Part shown: in pieces, positions 36,596 to 46,857 of the stretch
Layout: each line of letters opens with the position of its first letter
Numbering within the stretch: the stretch's first letter is position 1
Notes under the pieces: generated by a model
Database searches by the model: none
What the model saw: only the letters and a program-made list of their open reading frames with translations
Told to the model about the DNA's origin: nothing
Source: Maritimibacter sp.
Lineage (GTDB): Bacteria > Pseudomonadota > Alphaproteobacteria > Rhodobacterales > Rhodobacteraceae
NCBI GenBank assembly: GCA_017792445.1
Contig: CP051232.1
Location: forward strand, 3,260,001 to 3,324,000
Direction: 5' to 3'
DNA: 64,000 nucleotides
Program-made: the position numbers and the translations under genes

Positions 36596-37768
36596 TCAGA
36601 GGGGGATGTAATCGACCATCTCGCCCGCGCGGCGCGGGGCGTCGTGCGTCGGGCGCACCAGCAGCGCGTCGGCCGAGGCAAGCACGGTCAGCAGCGAGCT
36701 GTCCTGCCGGTCGTAGGGCGCGATGCCCGTGTCGCTGAGTTTCGCACGCATATAGTGCTCGCGCGGGCCGTTCTGGCCGATGTCGGCATCCAGCGGCCGT
36801 TGCTGGCGCGGTGCAGGGCCTTCGCCAAGACCCAGCATCGCGCGGATCACGGGCAGGATGAAGATCTGGCCGCAGACCATCGAGGACACCGGGTTGCCGG
36901 GCAGGCCGATCAGCGTCGCATCGCCCATGCGCCCCGCCATCAGCGGTTTGCCGGGCCGCATCGCCACCTTGTAGAAGCTGCGGTTCAGTCCCATTTCCTC
37001 GGCCGCCGGGGCGACAAGGTCGTGGTCGCCCACCGACGCGCCGCCGATGGTGACGATCAGGTCCGCGCCCTCGGCCAGCGTGAAGGCGGTGCGCAGAGAG
37101 GGCAGGTTGTCCCGCGCGATGGGCAGCAACCGCGCCTCGGCACCGGCGGCTTCCAGCATGGCTTTCAGGCCAAACGAGTTCGATGCGATGATCTGGTCGC
37201 GCGATGGCGTCTCGCCCGGCATCACCAGTTCGTCGCCGGTGGCGATCAGCGCGGCGACCGGGCGGCGGCTGACGGGCACCTCGGCGATGTTCATCGCGGC
37301 CAGCAGCGCCACGTCCTGCGGGCCAAGGCGGCGAGGCGCCTGCACCACCGACCCGGCGCGAAAGTCGCCGCCTGCGGGACGGACGTAGCCTTGCGGGTCG
37401 ATGTTGTCCTGCAGGGTGATGGTGTCGCCGTCACGGGCGGTGTCTTCCTGGATCACCACGCGGTCGGCGCCTTCAGGCACCGGTGCGCCGGTGAAGATCC
37501 GCACCGCCTCGCCGGGGCCGACGCTGCCGTCATAGCCGTGACCCGCGGCGGATTCTCCGACGATCCGGAAGGCCGCGCCGGGGCGCACCTCGGGGTTCCG
37601 CACCGCGTAGCCGTCCATGGCTGAGGCCGGGAAGGGGGGCTGGTCGCGCAGCGCGGTCACGGCCTGCGCCAGAACCCGTCCCGCGGCACGGTCAAGCGGC
37701 ACGGTCTCGGTCCCGACGGGCGAGACCAGCGCGAAGAGTTCGGCCAGCGCCTCGTCGACGGTGATCAT
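36596..37768 (-). CDS. moeA: Molybdopterin molybdenumtransferase
   Basis: A 390-residue enzyme that inserts molybdate into adenylated molybdopterin. Motifs are [12 protein letters not shown] (about 51-62), IATGDEL in the core and GLPGNPVSS near 305. The ATG at 37768 gives the normal start [11 protein letters not shown]; the longer frame upstream is a shadow of moaC. It overlaps moaC by four bases and ends the trpG-trpD-trpC-moaC-moeA operon. Confidence 0.94.
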   Translation of the reverse strand: MITVDEALAELFALVSPVGTETVPLDRAAGRVLAQAVTALRDQPPFPASAMDGYAVRNPEVRPGAAFRIVGESAAGHGYDGSVGPGEAVRIFTGAPVPEGADRVVIQEDTARDGDTITLQDNIDPQGYVRPAGGDFRAGSVVQAPRRLGPQDVALLAAMNIAEVPVSRRPVAALIATGDELVMPGETPSRDQIIASNSFGLKAMLEAAGAEARLLPIARDNLPSLRTAFTLAEGADLIVTIGGASVGDHDLVAPAAEEMGLNRSFYKVAMRPGKPLMAGRMGDATLIGLPGNPVSSMVCGQIFILPVIRAMLGLGEGPAPRQQRPLDADIGQNGPREHYMRAKLSDTGIAPYDRQDSSLLTVLASADALLVRPTHDAPRRAGEMVDYIPL

Positions 37769-38241
37769 GGGGCCTCGTAACGTCCCGATTTGCCGCCCTC
37801 TTTCAGCAGCAGGCGTATATCCGAGATCACCATGTCCTTCTGCGCCGCCTTCACCATGTCGTAGACGGTCAGGCACGCGGTGCTGACGGCGGTCAGCGCC
37901 TCCATCTCGACGCCGGTCTGGCCGGTGGTCTTGACGGTGGCCCGCACGCGCAGGCCGGGCAGCGTGTCGTCGGGCGTAATGTCGACGGCGACCTTGGAGA
38001 CGGGCAGCGGGTGGCACAGCGGGATCAGGTCAGAGGTGCGCTTGGCCCCCATGATCCCCGCCAGCCGGGCTACGCCCGCAACGTCGCCCTTCTTGGCGCG
38101 GCCTTCGGTGATCAGGGCCAGCGTCTCGGGCGACATGATCACGCAGCCTTCGGCCACGGCAGTACGCGAGGTGACGGCCTTGTCGGACACGTCCACCATA
38201 TGCGCGTCGCCCTTGGCGTCGAAATGGGTCAGTTCGGCCAT
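37765..38241 (-). CDS. moaC: Cyclic pyranopterin monophosphate synthase
   Basis: A 158-residue enzyme of molybdenum cofactor synthesis, acting after MoaA to form the cyclic phosphate. The signatures [18 protein letters not shown] (about 62-79) and [12 protein letters not shown] (109-120) are clear. Its ATG shares one base with the trpC stop (TGATG), and its end overlaps moeA. The protein was recovered from a longer open frame whose first part is an out-of-frame reading of trpC. Confidence 0.95.
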   Translation of the reverse strand: MAELTHFDAKGDAHMVDVSDKAVTSRTAVAEGCVIMSPETLALITEGRAKKGDVAGVARLAGIMGAKRTSDLIPLCHPLPVSKVAVDITPDDTLPGLRVRATVKTTGQTGVEMEALTAVSTACLTVYDMVKAAQKDMVISDIRLLLKEGGKSGRYEAP

Positions 38242-39044
38242 CAGGCGGGCACCGGATCGGCCAGCAGCGTCTTGGTGGCGGCGGTCACGTCGTCCTGCCG
38301 CATCAGGCTTTCGCCGATCAGGAACGCCCGCGCACCGTACTGCGCCATGTCGGCAAGGTCGGCGGGAACGAACAGCCCCGACTCCGAGATCAGGAACCGG
38401 TCGTCGGGCACCCGCCTGGACAGCTCGCGCGTGGTGTCCAGAGTGGTCTCGAAGGACTTGAGGTTGCGGTTGTTGATGCCCAGCAGCGGCGATTTCAGCG
38501 CCAGCGCACGGTCGAGCTCCGCGCCGTCGTGAACCTCGATCAACACGTCCATGCCCCAGCCGAAGGCCGCGTCTTCCAGTTCCGCCGCCTGCGCGTCGGA
38601 CACGCTGGCCATGATGATCAGGATGCAGTCGGCGTGCAGGGCGCGCGCCTCGGCCACCTGATAGGTGTCGTACAGGAAATCCTTGCGCAGCGCCGGCAGC
38701 GACACGGCGGACCGCGCGGCGGTCAGGAATTCGTCGGCGCCCTGAAAGCTGGGACCGTCCGTCAGAACCGACAGGCAGGTCGCGCCGCCGGCCTCGTAGG
38801 CGCGGGCCAGTGCGGGCGGATCGAAATCGGGGCGGATCAGGCCTTTCGACGGGCTGGCCTTCTTGATCTCGGCGATCAGGCCATAGCCGGTTTCCGCCGC
38901 CTCGCGCAGCCGCGCGCCGAAGCCGCGCACGGGGGGCGCGGCGCGGGCCGCGTCCTCGACATCCGCCAGCGGGCGGGCGGCCTTGCAGGCCGCGACATGC
39001 TCTAGCTTGTAGGCCTTGATCCGGTCCAGAACGTTGCCGCTCAT
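38241..39044 (-). CDS. trpC: Indole-3-glycerol phosphate synthase
   Basis: A 267-residue TIM-barrel enzyme closing the indole ring in tryptophan synthesis. [12 protein letters not shown] (about 57-68) holds the catalytic lysine and phosphate-contact residues. [13 protein letters not shown] and FLISESGL are the other family motifs. Monofunctional, not fused to TrpF. The ATG overlaps the trpD stop. Confidence 0.96.
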   Translation of the reverse strand: MSGNVLDRIKAYKLEHVAACKAARPLADVEDAARAAPPVRGFGARLREAAETGYGLIAEIKKASPSKGLIRPDFDPPALARAYEAGGATCLSVLTDGPSFQGADEFLTAARSAVSLPALRKDFLYDTYQVAEARALHADCILIIMASVSDAQAAELEDAAFGWGMDVLIEVHDGAELDRALALKSPLLGINNRNLKSFETTLDTTRELSRRVPDDRFLISESGLFVPADLADMAQYGARAFLIGESLMRQDDVTAATKTLLADPVPA

Positions 39045-40060
39045 GCTGCCTCCGTCGTGGCTTTCGCCAGCGCTTCCACTTTCGCGCGGGCGGCACCGCT
39101 GTCGATGCTTTCCGCTGCCATTTCAGTGCCTTCCTTCAGGTCGCCCACCTTCTCGGCCATCAGCAAAGCGGCGGCCGAGTTCAGCAGCACCGCGTCACGG
39201 TAGGCCGATTTCGCGCCGCCCAGCAATTCGCGGAAGGCGGCGGCGTTCTCGGCGGGCGTGCCGCCGATGATCTCTTCGAAGGCATGCACGGGCAGGCCCG
39301 CGTCCTCGGGCGAAACCTCGAACTCGGTCACTTCGCCGTCCTTCAGCGCAGCGACCCACGAGACGCCGGCAATCGACAGTTCGTCGGTGCCGTCCGAGCC
39401 GTGGACCAGCCACGCGGCGTCAGAGCCCAGCGTCTTCAGCGTCTCGGCCATCGGGCGGATGATCTGGCGCGAGAACGCGCCGGTCAGCTGCCGCTTTACC
39501 CCGGCGGGGTTGGTCAGCGGGCCGAGGATGTTGAAGATCGTCCGCGTTCCCAGTTCGGCGCGGGTGGGGCCGACATGGGCCATCGCCGGATGGTGCATCG
39601 GCGCCATCATGAAGGCGATGCCTGTCTCGGCCATCGCCTTTTCCACCGCCTCGGCGGGCAGCATCACCTGCACGCCCATCTGGCTGAGCGCGTCGGCAGA
39701 GCCGGACTTGGACGACAGGTTGCGGTTGCCGTGCTTGGCGACCGGAACGCCCGCGCCGGCCACCACGAAGGCGGTCGCGGTCGAGATGTTCAGCGTGCCC
39801 TTGCCGTCGCCGCCGGTGCCGACGATGTCGATGGCGCCCTCGGGCGCTTTCACCTTGTGGCACTTGGCGCGCATCACGGCGGCGGCGGCGGCGAATTCCT
39901 CGACCGTCTCGCCCCGCGTGCGCAGCGCCATCAGCAGCCCGCCGATCTGGCTGGGCTTGGCCTCGCCCGCGAACAGGATCTGGAACGCCGTCTCGGCCTC
40001 TTCACGGGTCAGCGGACGCTCGGCGGCAGCGCCGATCAGCGGTTTCAGCGCGTCGCTCAT
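39041..40060 (-). CDS. trpD: Anthranilate phosphoribosyltransferase
   Basis: A 339-residue enzyme that attaches phosphoribosyl to anthranilate. The PRPP-binding motif [14 protein letters not shown] lies near 81-94, [15 protein letters not shown] near 109-123, and [13 protein letters not shown] near 163-175. The ATG at 40060 overlaps the trpG stop by four bases. It is translationally coupled with both neighbours. Confidence 0.96.
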   Translation of the reverse strand: MSDALKPLIGAAAERPLTREEAETAFQILFAGEAKPSQIGGLLMALRTRGETVEEFAAAAAVMRAKCHKVKAPEGAIDIVGTGGDGKGTLNISTATAFVVAGAGVPVAKHGNRNLSSKSGSADALSQMGVQVMLPAEAVEKAMAETGIAFMMAPMHHPAMAHVGPTRAELGTRTIFNILGPLTNPAGVKRQLTGAFSRQIIRPMAETLKTLGSDAAWLVHGSDGTDELSIAGVSWVAALKDGEVTEFEVSPEDAGLPVHAFEEIIGGTPAENAAAFRELLGGAKSAYRDAVLLNSAAALLMAEKVGDLKEGTEMAAESIDSGAARAKVEALAKATTEAA

Positions 40061-40638
40061 GCCGCCACCGGCACGCGGTTCAGGAAGTTCTGCATCAGCT
40101 TGTGGCCATGTTCCGTGGCAATCGATTCCGGGTGGAACTGGACGCCCTCGATCGGCAACTCGCGGTGGCGCAGGCCCATGATCACGCCGTCTTCCAGCCA
40201 CGCGGTGACCTCCAACTCGGCGGGCAGGCTTTCGGGCTCGACCACCAGCGAATGATACCGCGTCGCCTTGAACGGCGAGGGGATGCCCTCGAACACGCCG
40301 GTGTCGTTGTGCAGCACCGTGCCCATCTTGCCGTGTACGATCTCGTGGCAGCGCACCACCTTGCCGCCGAAGACCTGACCGATGGTCTGGTGGCCAAGGC
40401 AGACGCCCATCAGCGGGGTCTTCGTCTCGGCGGCGGCGGCGGTCAGCGCAAGGCAGATACCGGCGTCGTCCGGCGTGGCGGGGCCGGGGGACAGCAGGAT
40501 GCCGTCGGGCCTCATCGCCATCGCGTCCTGCACGTTCAGGGCGTCGTTACGGCGCACGACCACGTCGGCGCCAAGTTCGCCCAGATAGTGCGCGAGGTTG
40601 TAGGTGAAACTGTCGTAGTTATCGATCAGCAGGATCAT
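40057..40638 (-). CDS. trpG: Anthranilate synthase component II (glutamine amidotransferase)
   Basis: A 193-residue class I glutamine amidotransferase supplying ammonia to TrpE. The nucleophile Cys is in [10 protein letters not shown] (about 77-86), and the His/Glu pair is in [10 protein letters not shown] near the C-terminus. It is the first gene of the trpGDC-moaC-moeA operon, while trpE lies beyond an inverted gene. The 130-base leader has a long inverted repeat but no tryptophan-codon leader peptide. It may also serve folate synthesis, as dual-use TrpG/PabA proteins exist. Confidence 0.94.
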   Translation of the reverse strand: MILLIDNYDSFTYNLAHYLGELGADVVVRRNDALNVQDAMAMRPDGILLSPGPATPDDAGICLALTAAAAETKTPLMGVCLGHQTIGQVFGGKVVRCHEIVHGKMGTVLHNDTGVFEGIPSPFKATRYHSLVVEPESLPAELEVTAWLEDGVIMGLRHRELPIEGVQFHPESIATEHGHKLMQNFLNRVPVAA

Positions 40639-40642
40639 GCGC

Positions 40643-40718
40643 GGCCCGGCCTGTTGCGGCTTCCGTTAGGGGGTGCCCCCGGTTTTTCATCGCGCTATAC
40701 ATGCTCAGAGGCCGGGCC
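40643..40718 (-). promoter_or_regulatory. trpG leader with long-range inverted repeat and nested GC hairpin
   Basis: GGCCCGGCCT (40643-40652) and AGGCCGGGCC (40709-40718) are perfect 10-base complements. They enclose GGGGGTGCCCCC (40669-40680), itself self-complementary. Just upstream of trpG on the minus strand a 23-codon frame beginning MKNRGHPLTEA overlaps the trpG start and contains no Trp codon. Confidence 0.4.
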
Positions 40719-40771
40719 GAGGGTCAAGGTGCCCGGCGCAATAACAATGAGGCGCAAGGGGGCTAGGGCAC

Positions 40772-42607
40772 GTGCGTGGATTTCTGACGGGCGCTGTCGT
40801 GGGAGCCGTGGTGTCGGGCGCGGGGCTCGCAACTGCATCCTATTTCGGAAGCATGGTGACGCTGGGCGATCCGGCGCCTTCGACCGGTGCGGTCGAGCTT
40901 CCTGCGGACAGCGAATTCAACCGCCCGCCGCCGGACGCCGAGCCGGTGCTGCCAGAGGCGGACGCGCCGCCCGAGACCACTGAGACGCCGGAAGTCAGCG
41001 CGCCCGAGGTCAGCGAGGCGCCAGCGCCCGAAACGGCGCCCGCTGCGCCGCCAGAGGTGGACAGCGCCCCGACACCGGACATCGCCGCGCCCGAGGAACC
41101 CGCAACGACGGTCGACGCGCCAGAGATGCCCGAGGCCGAGGAAACGGTGATGCCTGCGCCCGAGGCCGAAAGGCCCGCAGAGCCCGAGGCCGACGCGCCA
41201 CCTGCGCCCGAGATGCCCGCCGCGCCCGTCGCGGACACGCCGCCCGCGCCCGAGATGCCGGCGGAAGAGGTCGCCACCGCGCCCGAGCCGCTGGGCGACG
41301 CGCCCGCCGAGGTCACGGCGGATGCGCCCGAAGCGCCCGCCGCACCGTCCGAGGATGGGTCCGCCGATGCACCCGAGGTGGCGGAAGAGATGCCGGTGGA
41401 AGAAGCCGAAACGCCGCTGATCGCCGAGCCGGAAGCCGCGCCCGCCGCGCCCACGCCCAGCGTGCCGCCGGTTTTGGCAGACGTACCGGAACCGCCCGCC
41501 GCGCCGGAAGAGGACGCACCCGGCAAGGCGCCCGCCGTGGCAGAGGCCGCACCGGAAGCGGCGGACACGCCCGCCATCGCCGAACCGGACGCCGCGCCCG
41601 ATGTCCCCGCCGGGCTGGAAGCGCCCGAGGTCACCGACGCGCCCGACGCATTGGAGACGCCCGCTAACGAAACCTCGGACGGCAGCGTTGACGTTGCCGC
41701 CGCCGAGCAGGCCCCGGCACCCGAACCCACGCCGCCCGCGATCGTCGAGCCAGAGGCCGCGCCCGAAGCGCCGGAGGTCGCCGACACTCCCGCCGAGCCG
41801 CCCGCGCCGCCGGTCGAGGCCGAGGACGCGCCGCCGGTGTTCGGCAACCTCGCCCCCGGCGTGACCACCGACCGCCTGCCGCGCATCGGCGCGGGCGCGC
41901 CCGAACCCGAGCCGGAACAGCCCGAGGCCGAAGCGCTTCCGGCGCTGGAGGCCTATGCGGTTCCGTTCGAGACCGCGCCAGGCAACCCGCTGATGTCGCT
42001 TGTCCTTCTCGACCCCGGCCCGTCGCGGCCGGACCCGGCGGGCCTTGCCGGTCTGCCGGTTCCGCTGACCGTGGTGGTCGACCCGATGCAGCCGGGCGCG
42101 ACCGAGGCGATGCGGGCCTACCGTGCCGCCGGGGTAGAGGTCGCCGTGCTGGCGCCGCTGCCCGAAGGCGCGGCACCGGCGGATGTCGAGGTGGCGTTTC
42201 AAGAGTATCTCGACACCGTGCCGCAATCGGTCGCTGTGATGGACACGCCCGAGGCGCGGATGCAGGAAAACCGCCCGCGCGCCGCGCAGGTGGCCGAGAT
42301 CGCCGCCGCGACGGGACGCGGAATCATCACCTATGAACGCGGGCTGAACTCGGCGTTGCAGGTGGCCGACACGATGGACGTACCCGCGCTGGCGGTGTTC
42401 CGGTCGTTCGACGATGGCACCGAAAGCATCGCCGCGATGAAGCGGGTGCTGGATGTCGGCGCGTTCCGGGCCGGGCAGCAGGGCAGCGTCCTGCTGGTCG
42501 GTCACATGCGCGCGGACACCATTGCCGCCATTACTGAATGGGCGCTGGGTCAGCGGGCGACCAGCGTGACGCTGGCCCCGGCCTCGGCGCTGTTGAAGGC
42601 GCAGTAA
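40772..42607 (+). CDS. Divergent polysaccharide deacetylase (YibQ family) with long Pro/Ala/Glu linker
   Basis: A 611-residue protein starting at GTG (40772) after AAGGGGG. A transmembrane anchor lies at 4-27. A low-complexity Ala/Pro/Glu stretch of over 300 residues (about 30-365) follows, presumably crossing the periplasm. The C-terminal domain (about 385-610) belongs to the divergent polysaccharide deacetylase family, with LTVVVDPMQPGA and GHMRADTIAAI. The anchored long stalk suggests work on cell-wall or outer-layer sugars, but no activity is proven for the family. It interrupts the trp genes, divergent from trpG and convergent with trpE. Confidence 0.8.
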   Translation: MRGFLTGAVVGAVVSGAGLATASYFGSMVTLGDPAPSTGAVELPADSEFNRPPPDAEPVLPEADAPPETTETPEVSAPEVSEAPAPETAPAAPPEVDSAPTPDIAAPEEPATTVDAPEMPEAEETVMPAPEAERPAEPEADAPPAPEMPAAPVADTPPAPEMPAEEVATAPEPLGDAPAEVTADAPEAPAAPSEDGSADAPEVAEEMPVEEAETPLIAEPEAAPAAPTPSVPPVLADVPEPPAAPEEDAPGKAPAVAEAAPEAADTPAIAEPDAAPDVPAGLEAPEVTDAPDALETPANETSDGSVDVAAAEQAPAPEPTPPAIVEPEAAPEAPEVADTPAEPPAPPVEAEDAPPVFGNLAPGVTTDRLPRIGAGAPEPEPEQPEAEALPALEAYAVPFETAPGNPLMSLVLLDPGPSRPDPAGLAGLPVPLTVVVDPMQPGATEAMRAYRAAGVEVAVLAPLPEGAAPADVEVAFQEYLDTVPQSVAVMDTPEARMQENRPRAAQVAEIAAATGRGIITYERGLNSALQVADTMDVPALAVFRSFDDGTESIAAMKRVLDVGAFRAGQQGSVLLVGHMRADTIAAITEWALGQRATSVTLAPASALLKAQ

Positions 42608-42610
42608 GCC

Positions 42611-44125
42611 CTAGCGGTTGCCCTTGCCCGCGAAGCGCCCGGCGTCCTGCGCCGCGGCGCGGATCGCCTTGGACTTGTTGACGGTTTCCTGAAACTCGGC
42701 CTCGGGGTCGCTGTCATAGACCACGCCGCCGCCCGCCTGAATGTACAGGTCGGTGCCCTTCAGCACGGCGGTCCGCAGCGCGATGCACATATCCATGTCG
42801 CCGCCCGCGCTGAAATAACCCACGCCGCCGCCGTAGACGCCGCGCTTTTCGGGCTCCAGCTCGTCGATGATCTCCATCGCGCGGACCTTCGGCGCGCCGG
42901 ACACGGTGCCGGCAGGCAGACCCGCAAGCAGGGCGGACAGGGCGTCGTGTTCGTCGGACAACTCGCCCACCACGTTCGACACGATGTGCATCACGTGGCT
43001 GTAGCGTTCGACGATGAACTTCTCGGTCGGGCGCACGGTGCCGATCTTCGCGACCCGGCCCACGTCGTTGCGGCCAAGGTCCAGCAGCATCAGGTGCTCG
43101 GCGCATTCCTTCTCGTCGCCCATCAGGTCGGCCTCGTAGGCGCGGTCCTCGTCCGGCGTGGCGCCACGGGGGCGGGTGCCGGCGATGGGGCGGATCGTGA
43201 CCTCGTTGTCGAACACGCGGACAAGGATCTCGGGGCTGGCGCCGATGACCTGAAAGCCGCCGAAGTTGAAGAAGAACATGAACGGCGACGGGTTGGTGCG
43301 GCGCAGCGAGCGGTACAGCGCGAAGGGGGGCAGGGTGAATTCCTGCCGCCACCGCTGCGAGGGCACCACCTGAAAGATGTCGCCGGCGCGGATGTATTCC
43401 TTGGCCTTCTCGACCGCCTGAAGATAGGCGTCGTGGCTGAAGTTCGACGTCATCTCGCCGATCTGCGCGGCCTCGCCCAGATCGCGGCTGGTGTCGGCGG
43501 GCACGCGTTCGAGGTCGCGCACCGCGTCCATCACCCGTTCGGCGGCCTGCGCATAGGCGGCTTTCGCCGACAGGCCAGACGTCGCCCATGCCGGTGACAC
43601 GACCGTCACCTCGCCCTTCACGCCGTCCAGCACTGCGATCACCGAGGGGCGCATCATCACCGCATCGGGCAGCGCCAGCGGGTCGGGGTTGATGTCGGGC
43701 AGGTGCTCGACCAGCCGGATCATGTCATAGCCAAGATAGCCGAACAGCCCGGCGCTTGCGGCGGGAAGGTCGTCGGGCAGGGCGATGCGGCTTTCCGCGA
43801 TCAGCGACCGCAGCGTGTCCAGCGGATGCCCGTCTAGCGGCTCGAACGCTTCGGCGTCGAAGCGGGCCGAGCGGTTCAGCTCTGACGTCTCGCCGTTGCA
43901 GCGCCAGACAAGGTCCGGCTTCATCCCGATGATCGAGTAGCGCCCGCGCACCTCGCCGCCGGTCACCGATTCCAGCATGAAGCTGTCCTTGCGGGCTTCG
44001 GTAAGCTTCAGCATCAGCGACACGGGCGTGTCCAGATCCGCCGCGAGACGGGCGTAGACGACCTGATTTTCGCCCTTGTCGTATCCGTTGGCAAAGGCCT
44101 CGAAGGCGGGAGTAAGCTGGGCCAT
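42611..44125 (-). CDS. trpE: Anthranilate synthase component I
   Basis: A 504-residue chorismate-using enzyme. FMLESVTGG near 49-57 is the tryptophan feedback site (LLES-type). The catalytic half shows TNPSPFMFFF, IAGTRPRGATPDED, LDLGRNDVGR and the C-terminal motif IQAGGGVVYDSDPEAE. It works with TrpG, whose gene is two kilobases away on the same strand. Its start is six bases after the ppiD stop, so ppiD and trpE are cotranscribed. Confidence 0.96.
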   Translation of the reverse strand: MAQLTPAFEAFANGYDKGENQVVYARLAADLDTPVSLMLKLTEARKDSFMLESVTGGEVRGRYSIIGMKPDLVWRCNGETSELNRSARFDAEAFEPLDGHPLDTLRSLIAESRIALPDDLPAASAGLFGYLGYDMIRLVEHLPDINPDPLALPDAVMMRPSVIAVLDGVKGEVTVVSPAWATSGLSAKAAYAQAAERVMDAVRDLERVPADTSRDLGEAAQIGEMTSNFSHDAYLQAVEKAKEYIRAGDIFQVVPSQRWRQEFTLPPFALYRSLRRTNPSPFMFFFNFGGFQVIGASPEILVRVFDNEVTIRPIAGTRPRGATPDEDRAYEADLMGDEKECAEHLMLLDLGRNDVGRVAKIGTVRPTEKFIVERYSHVMHIVSNVVGELSDEHDALSALLAGLPAGTVSGAPKVRAMEIIDELEPEKRGVYGGGVGYFSAGGDMDMCIALRTAVLKGTDLYIQAGGGVVYDSDPEAEFQETVNKSKAIRAAAQDAGRFAGKGNR

Positions 44126-44131
44126 CTGGTC

Positions 44132-46186
44132 CTACGGGAACTGCGCGTGGACGGCGTTGATGGCCGCCTGATTAAGAGAGATGCCCGCTTCGGACTGCAC
44201 CGTGGCGGCGTAGGCGCCAAGGATGTCCTGACCAAGCGCCGCCGCAAGCTGGTCGCGAAGCTGGGTGGCTTCGTCGGCGTAGGCGGGGTCGGTCAGGTCG
44301 GGTTCGTTGATCGCGTCGAGGCGGACGAGATAGGCCGCGTTGGTGCCTTCGATCACCTGCGTCTCGCCGGGCTCCATGCCGAAGATCGTGACGATGAAAT
44401 CGGTGGGCGTGTCGGGGATGAAGCCGTCACGGCCGATGCCGGTCTCGGTGACATAGTCGATGCCGGCGGGCTCTTCGGCTGCGTGTTCCTCGATTTCCTC
44501 GACCACTTCCTCGGCCACAACGTCCGGGGTTTCTGCGTCCGGGGTTTCCTCGGCGGCTTCCTCGGTAGCGGGCTCTTCCGGCGCTGCGTCCTCTTCCGGC
44601 GCTTCCGCGACGGGCTCTTCTGCGGCGGGCTCTTCCTCGGTAGCGGGCTCGTCCTCGGCGACCGGCTCTTCAGCCGGAGCCTCTTCGACAGCAGCCTCCA
44701 TGCCGGCCTCGGCCAGCGCGCGGGCCTGTTCCGCCAAAGCGGCGACGGTCTGCTCGCGGCGCCATTCCGCCTCGACGCTGTCGCGCGCGTCCTCGAAGGG
44801 TTCGACGCGGGGATCGATCACCTCGTTCACGCGCAGTGCGAACAGCGCGCCGTCGGTGGTTTCGATCACCTCGGGGAAGTCACCGACTTCCGCATCCAGC
44901 GCGGCCTGACGGAACTCGGGGTAGGCGGCGACGCCGTCGGTCGCGCCCTCGGTCCAGTCGATCTGGCCTGTTTCCATTTCGGTCTCTTCGCCGACCTCTT
45001 CCAGCGTCGCACCGCCTGCAAGCAGGTCGTCGATGCTGTCGATCATATCGCCGATGGCGCGGCGGGCGGCGTCGGTGCGGTACTCGACCAGCAGTTGCTC
45101 GCGCGCGTCCTCGAACGGCGTTTCCTGCGCTTCCAGCACCGCGTTCATGCGGAACAGCGCCGGGCCGAGATCGGTGTCGACCGGGCCGACGACGCCGGGT
45201 TCTTCCAGCGCGAACACCGCTTCACCGGCGGCGTCGAGATCGTCTTCGGTCACGTCGCCAAGATCGACGTCGACCAGATCAAGCCCGCGCTCTTCGACGA
45301 GGTCCTCGAAGGTGGTCTCGCCCGCGGCAAGCGCGTCGGCGGCGGTCTGGGCGGCGGCGGGGTCGGTGTAGATCAGGCGTTCCACCAGGCGGCGCTCGGG
45401 CTGCGAAAACTCGTCGATGCGCTCGTCGTACAGACGCTGCAACGCTTCGTCGTCGCCTTCGATGGTGCCGGCGATCATCTCGGGGGTGATCAGCGCATAG
45501 GTGATGTCGCGGGTCTCGGGCAGCATAAAGCTGTCAGAGTTCTCTTCCCAGTAGGTGCGCAGTTCGTCCTCGGACGGGTCGGCGATCGGCGCGTCGAGAT
45601 CCGCGTCGGTCAGAACGGCCCACGTGAAGTCGCGGGTTTCCTCGGCATAGGTCAGCAGCGCGTTCACATAGGTGTCGGGCATCGCGGTGGCGCCCGAGAC
45701 GGATTCCTGAAGCAGGGTGCGGGCGAGGTCCAGGCGCAGGCCTTCCTCGAACTCGGTTTCGGTCATACCGGCGTTTTGCAGGGCAAAGCGATAGCCCTCG
45801 CGGTCGAACTGGCCGTCGACGCCCTGGAAGGCGGTGATGTTCAGGACCTGCTCGCCCACGCGTTCATCGCCGACGGACAGGCCGATGCGTTCGGCCTCGT
45901 TCTCAAGCGCGGTGGTGGACAGGATGCGTTGCAGCACGGCCTGGTCGATGCCGAACATCTGCGCCTGCTGCAGGGTAAGGTTGGTGCCGAACTGCTGCGA
46001 CAGACGCGCGAGTTCGTTCTGAAGCTCGCGGGCGTAACGGTCGACCGTAATCTCGCGATTGCCGACAGAGCCGACCGAGTTGACCGAGCCGCCGAAGTTG
46101 GTGGCGCCGAAACCGGCAAGCCCCACGATCAGCAGAAGCAGGATCACCCAGACCACTGCGTTGTACGCGGATTTCTTCTTAGCCAT
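44132..46186 (-). CDS. ppiD: Peptidyl-prolyl cis-trans isomerase / periplasmic chaperone PpiD
   Basis: A 684-residue inner-membrane protein. After a lysine-rich start (MAKKKS) one membrane helix covers about 11-30. A SurA-N-like chaperone region (about 35-200) and a parvulin-type region (about 250-400) follow. An acidic low-complexity insert of about 80 residues, dominated by EEPA and similar units (about 505-585), sits before the C-terminal domain. PpiD helps proteins leaving the Sec translocon to fold. The acidic insert is not part of the family core. It is first in a two-gene unit with trpE. Confidence 0.9.
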   Translation of the reverse strand: MAKKKSAYNAVVWVILLLLIVGLAGFGATNFGGSVNSVGSVGNREITVDRYARELQNELARLSQQFGTNLTLQQAQMFGIDQAVLQRILSTTALENEAERIGLSVGDERVGEQVLNITAFQGVDGQFDREGYRFALQNAGMTETEFEEGLRLDLARTLLQESVSGATAMPDTYVNALLTYAEETRDFTWAVLTDADLDAPIADPSEDELRTYWEENSDSFMLPETRDITYALITPEMIAGTIEGDDEALQRLYDERIDEFSQPERRLVERLIYTDPAAAQTAADALAAGETTFEDLVEERGLDLVDVDLGDVTEDDLDAAGEAVFALEEPGVVGPVDTDLGPALFRMNAVLEAQETPFEDAREQLLVEYRTDAARRAIGDMIDSIDDLLAGGATLEEVGEETEMETGQIDWTEGATDGVAAYPEFRQAALDAEVGDFPEVIETTDGALFALRVNEVIDPRVEPFEDARDSVEAEWRREQTVAALAEQARALAEAGMEAAVEEAPAEEPVAEDEPATEEEPAAEEPVAEAPEEDAAPEEPATEEAAEETPDAETPDVVAEEVVEEIEEHAAEEPAGIDYVTETGIGRDGFIPDTPTDFIVTIFGMEPGETQVIEGTNAAYLVRLDAINEPDLTDPAYADEATQLRDQLAAALGQDILGAYAATVQSEAGISLNQAAINAVHAQFP

Positions 46187-46291
46187 CGACCGGTGTCCCC
46201 TGGTTCCCTCTCAGCCTGTCTGGGCTGTCTAATGGGGCGCGGGCAGGGGAGCAAGGGGCCGCGGGACGCCTTCTGCGCAGGCTTGCGGCCC

Positions 46292-46330
46292 CGTGATCAG
46301 TCGTCGTGATCAGTCGGCGTGATCAGTCGC
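46292..46330. repeat. Three 13-bp tandem repeats across the gpt stop codon
   Basis: CGTGATCAGTCG plus one variable base (T, G, C) occurs three times in a row. The last copy contains the gpt stop codon (TCA on the plus strand at 46323). Confidence 0.85.
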
Positions 46331-46826
46331 TGCCGCGATAGGGCTTCACGTATTGCATCGCCATGTCCCACGGGAAGAAGATCCACGTGTCCTGGCTGAC
46401 GCCGGTGATGAAGGTGTCGACCATCGGCTCGCCCTGCGGTTTGGCGTAGACGGTGGCAAAATGCGCCTTGGGGTACATCTGGCGGACAAGGTCCAGCGTC
46501 TTGCCGGTATCGACAAGGTCGTCGACGATCAGGATACCTGTTCCGTCGCCCATCATCTCGGCGTCGGGCGCCTTCAGGACCTGCGCCTCGGCCTGGCTTT
46601 GGTTGTCGTAGCTTTTGACGCTGATCGTATCGACCGTGCGAATGTCGAGTTCGCGGCTGACGATCATCGCGGGCGCCATGCCGCCGCGTGTGATCGCCAC
46701 CACGGCGCGCCACGCGCCGTTGTCCGGACCCTTGCCGTCCAGCCGCCACGCAAGGGCGCGGCTGTCGCGATGGATCTGGTCCCAGCTGACGTGGAAACCC
46801 TTCTCGTGCGGCAGACGGTCACTCAT
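46323..46826 (-). CDS. gpt: Xanthine phosphoribosyltransferase
   Basis: A 167-residue purine salvage enzyme converting xanthine or guanine with PRPP to the nucleotide. The PRPP motif [14 protein letters not shown] lies near 88-101. [17 protein letters not shown] and WIFFPWDM are typical of Gpt. It lies 31 bases downstream of fabI on the same strand and may be cotranscribed. The 3' end carries the 13-bp tandem repeat. Confidence 0.93.
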   Translation of the reverse strand: MSDRLPHEKGFHVSWDQIHRDSRALAWRLDGKGPDNGAWRAVVAITRGGMAPAMIVSRELDIRTVDTISVKSYDNQSQAEAQVLKAPDAEMMGDGTGILIVDDLVDTGKTLDLVRQMYPKAHFATVYAKPQGEPMVDTFITGVSQDTWIFFPWDMAMQYVKPYRGSD

Positions 46827-46857
46827 CGCGGCTGGTCCTCCCGGTTTGGCTGTGCGG

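Noticed and set aside
40639-40771. Classical tryptophan attenuator before trpG
   Set aside because: The short frame in the leader has no Trp codon and no terminator U-tract is present on the trpG strand.
40763-42505. A 580-codon Gly/Arg-rich frame on the minus strand
   Set aside because: It is the antisense image of the Ala/Pro/Glu-rich linker of the YibQ-like protein; the composition is explained by the complement of those codons.
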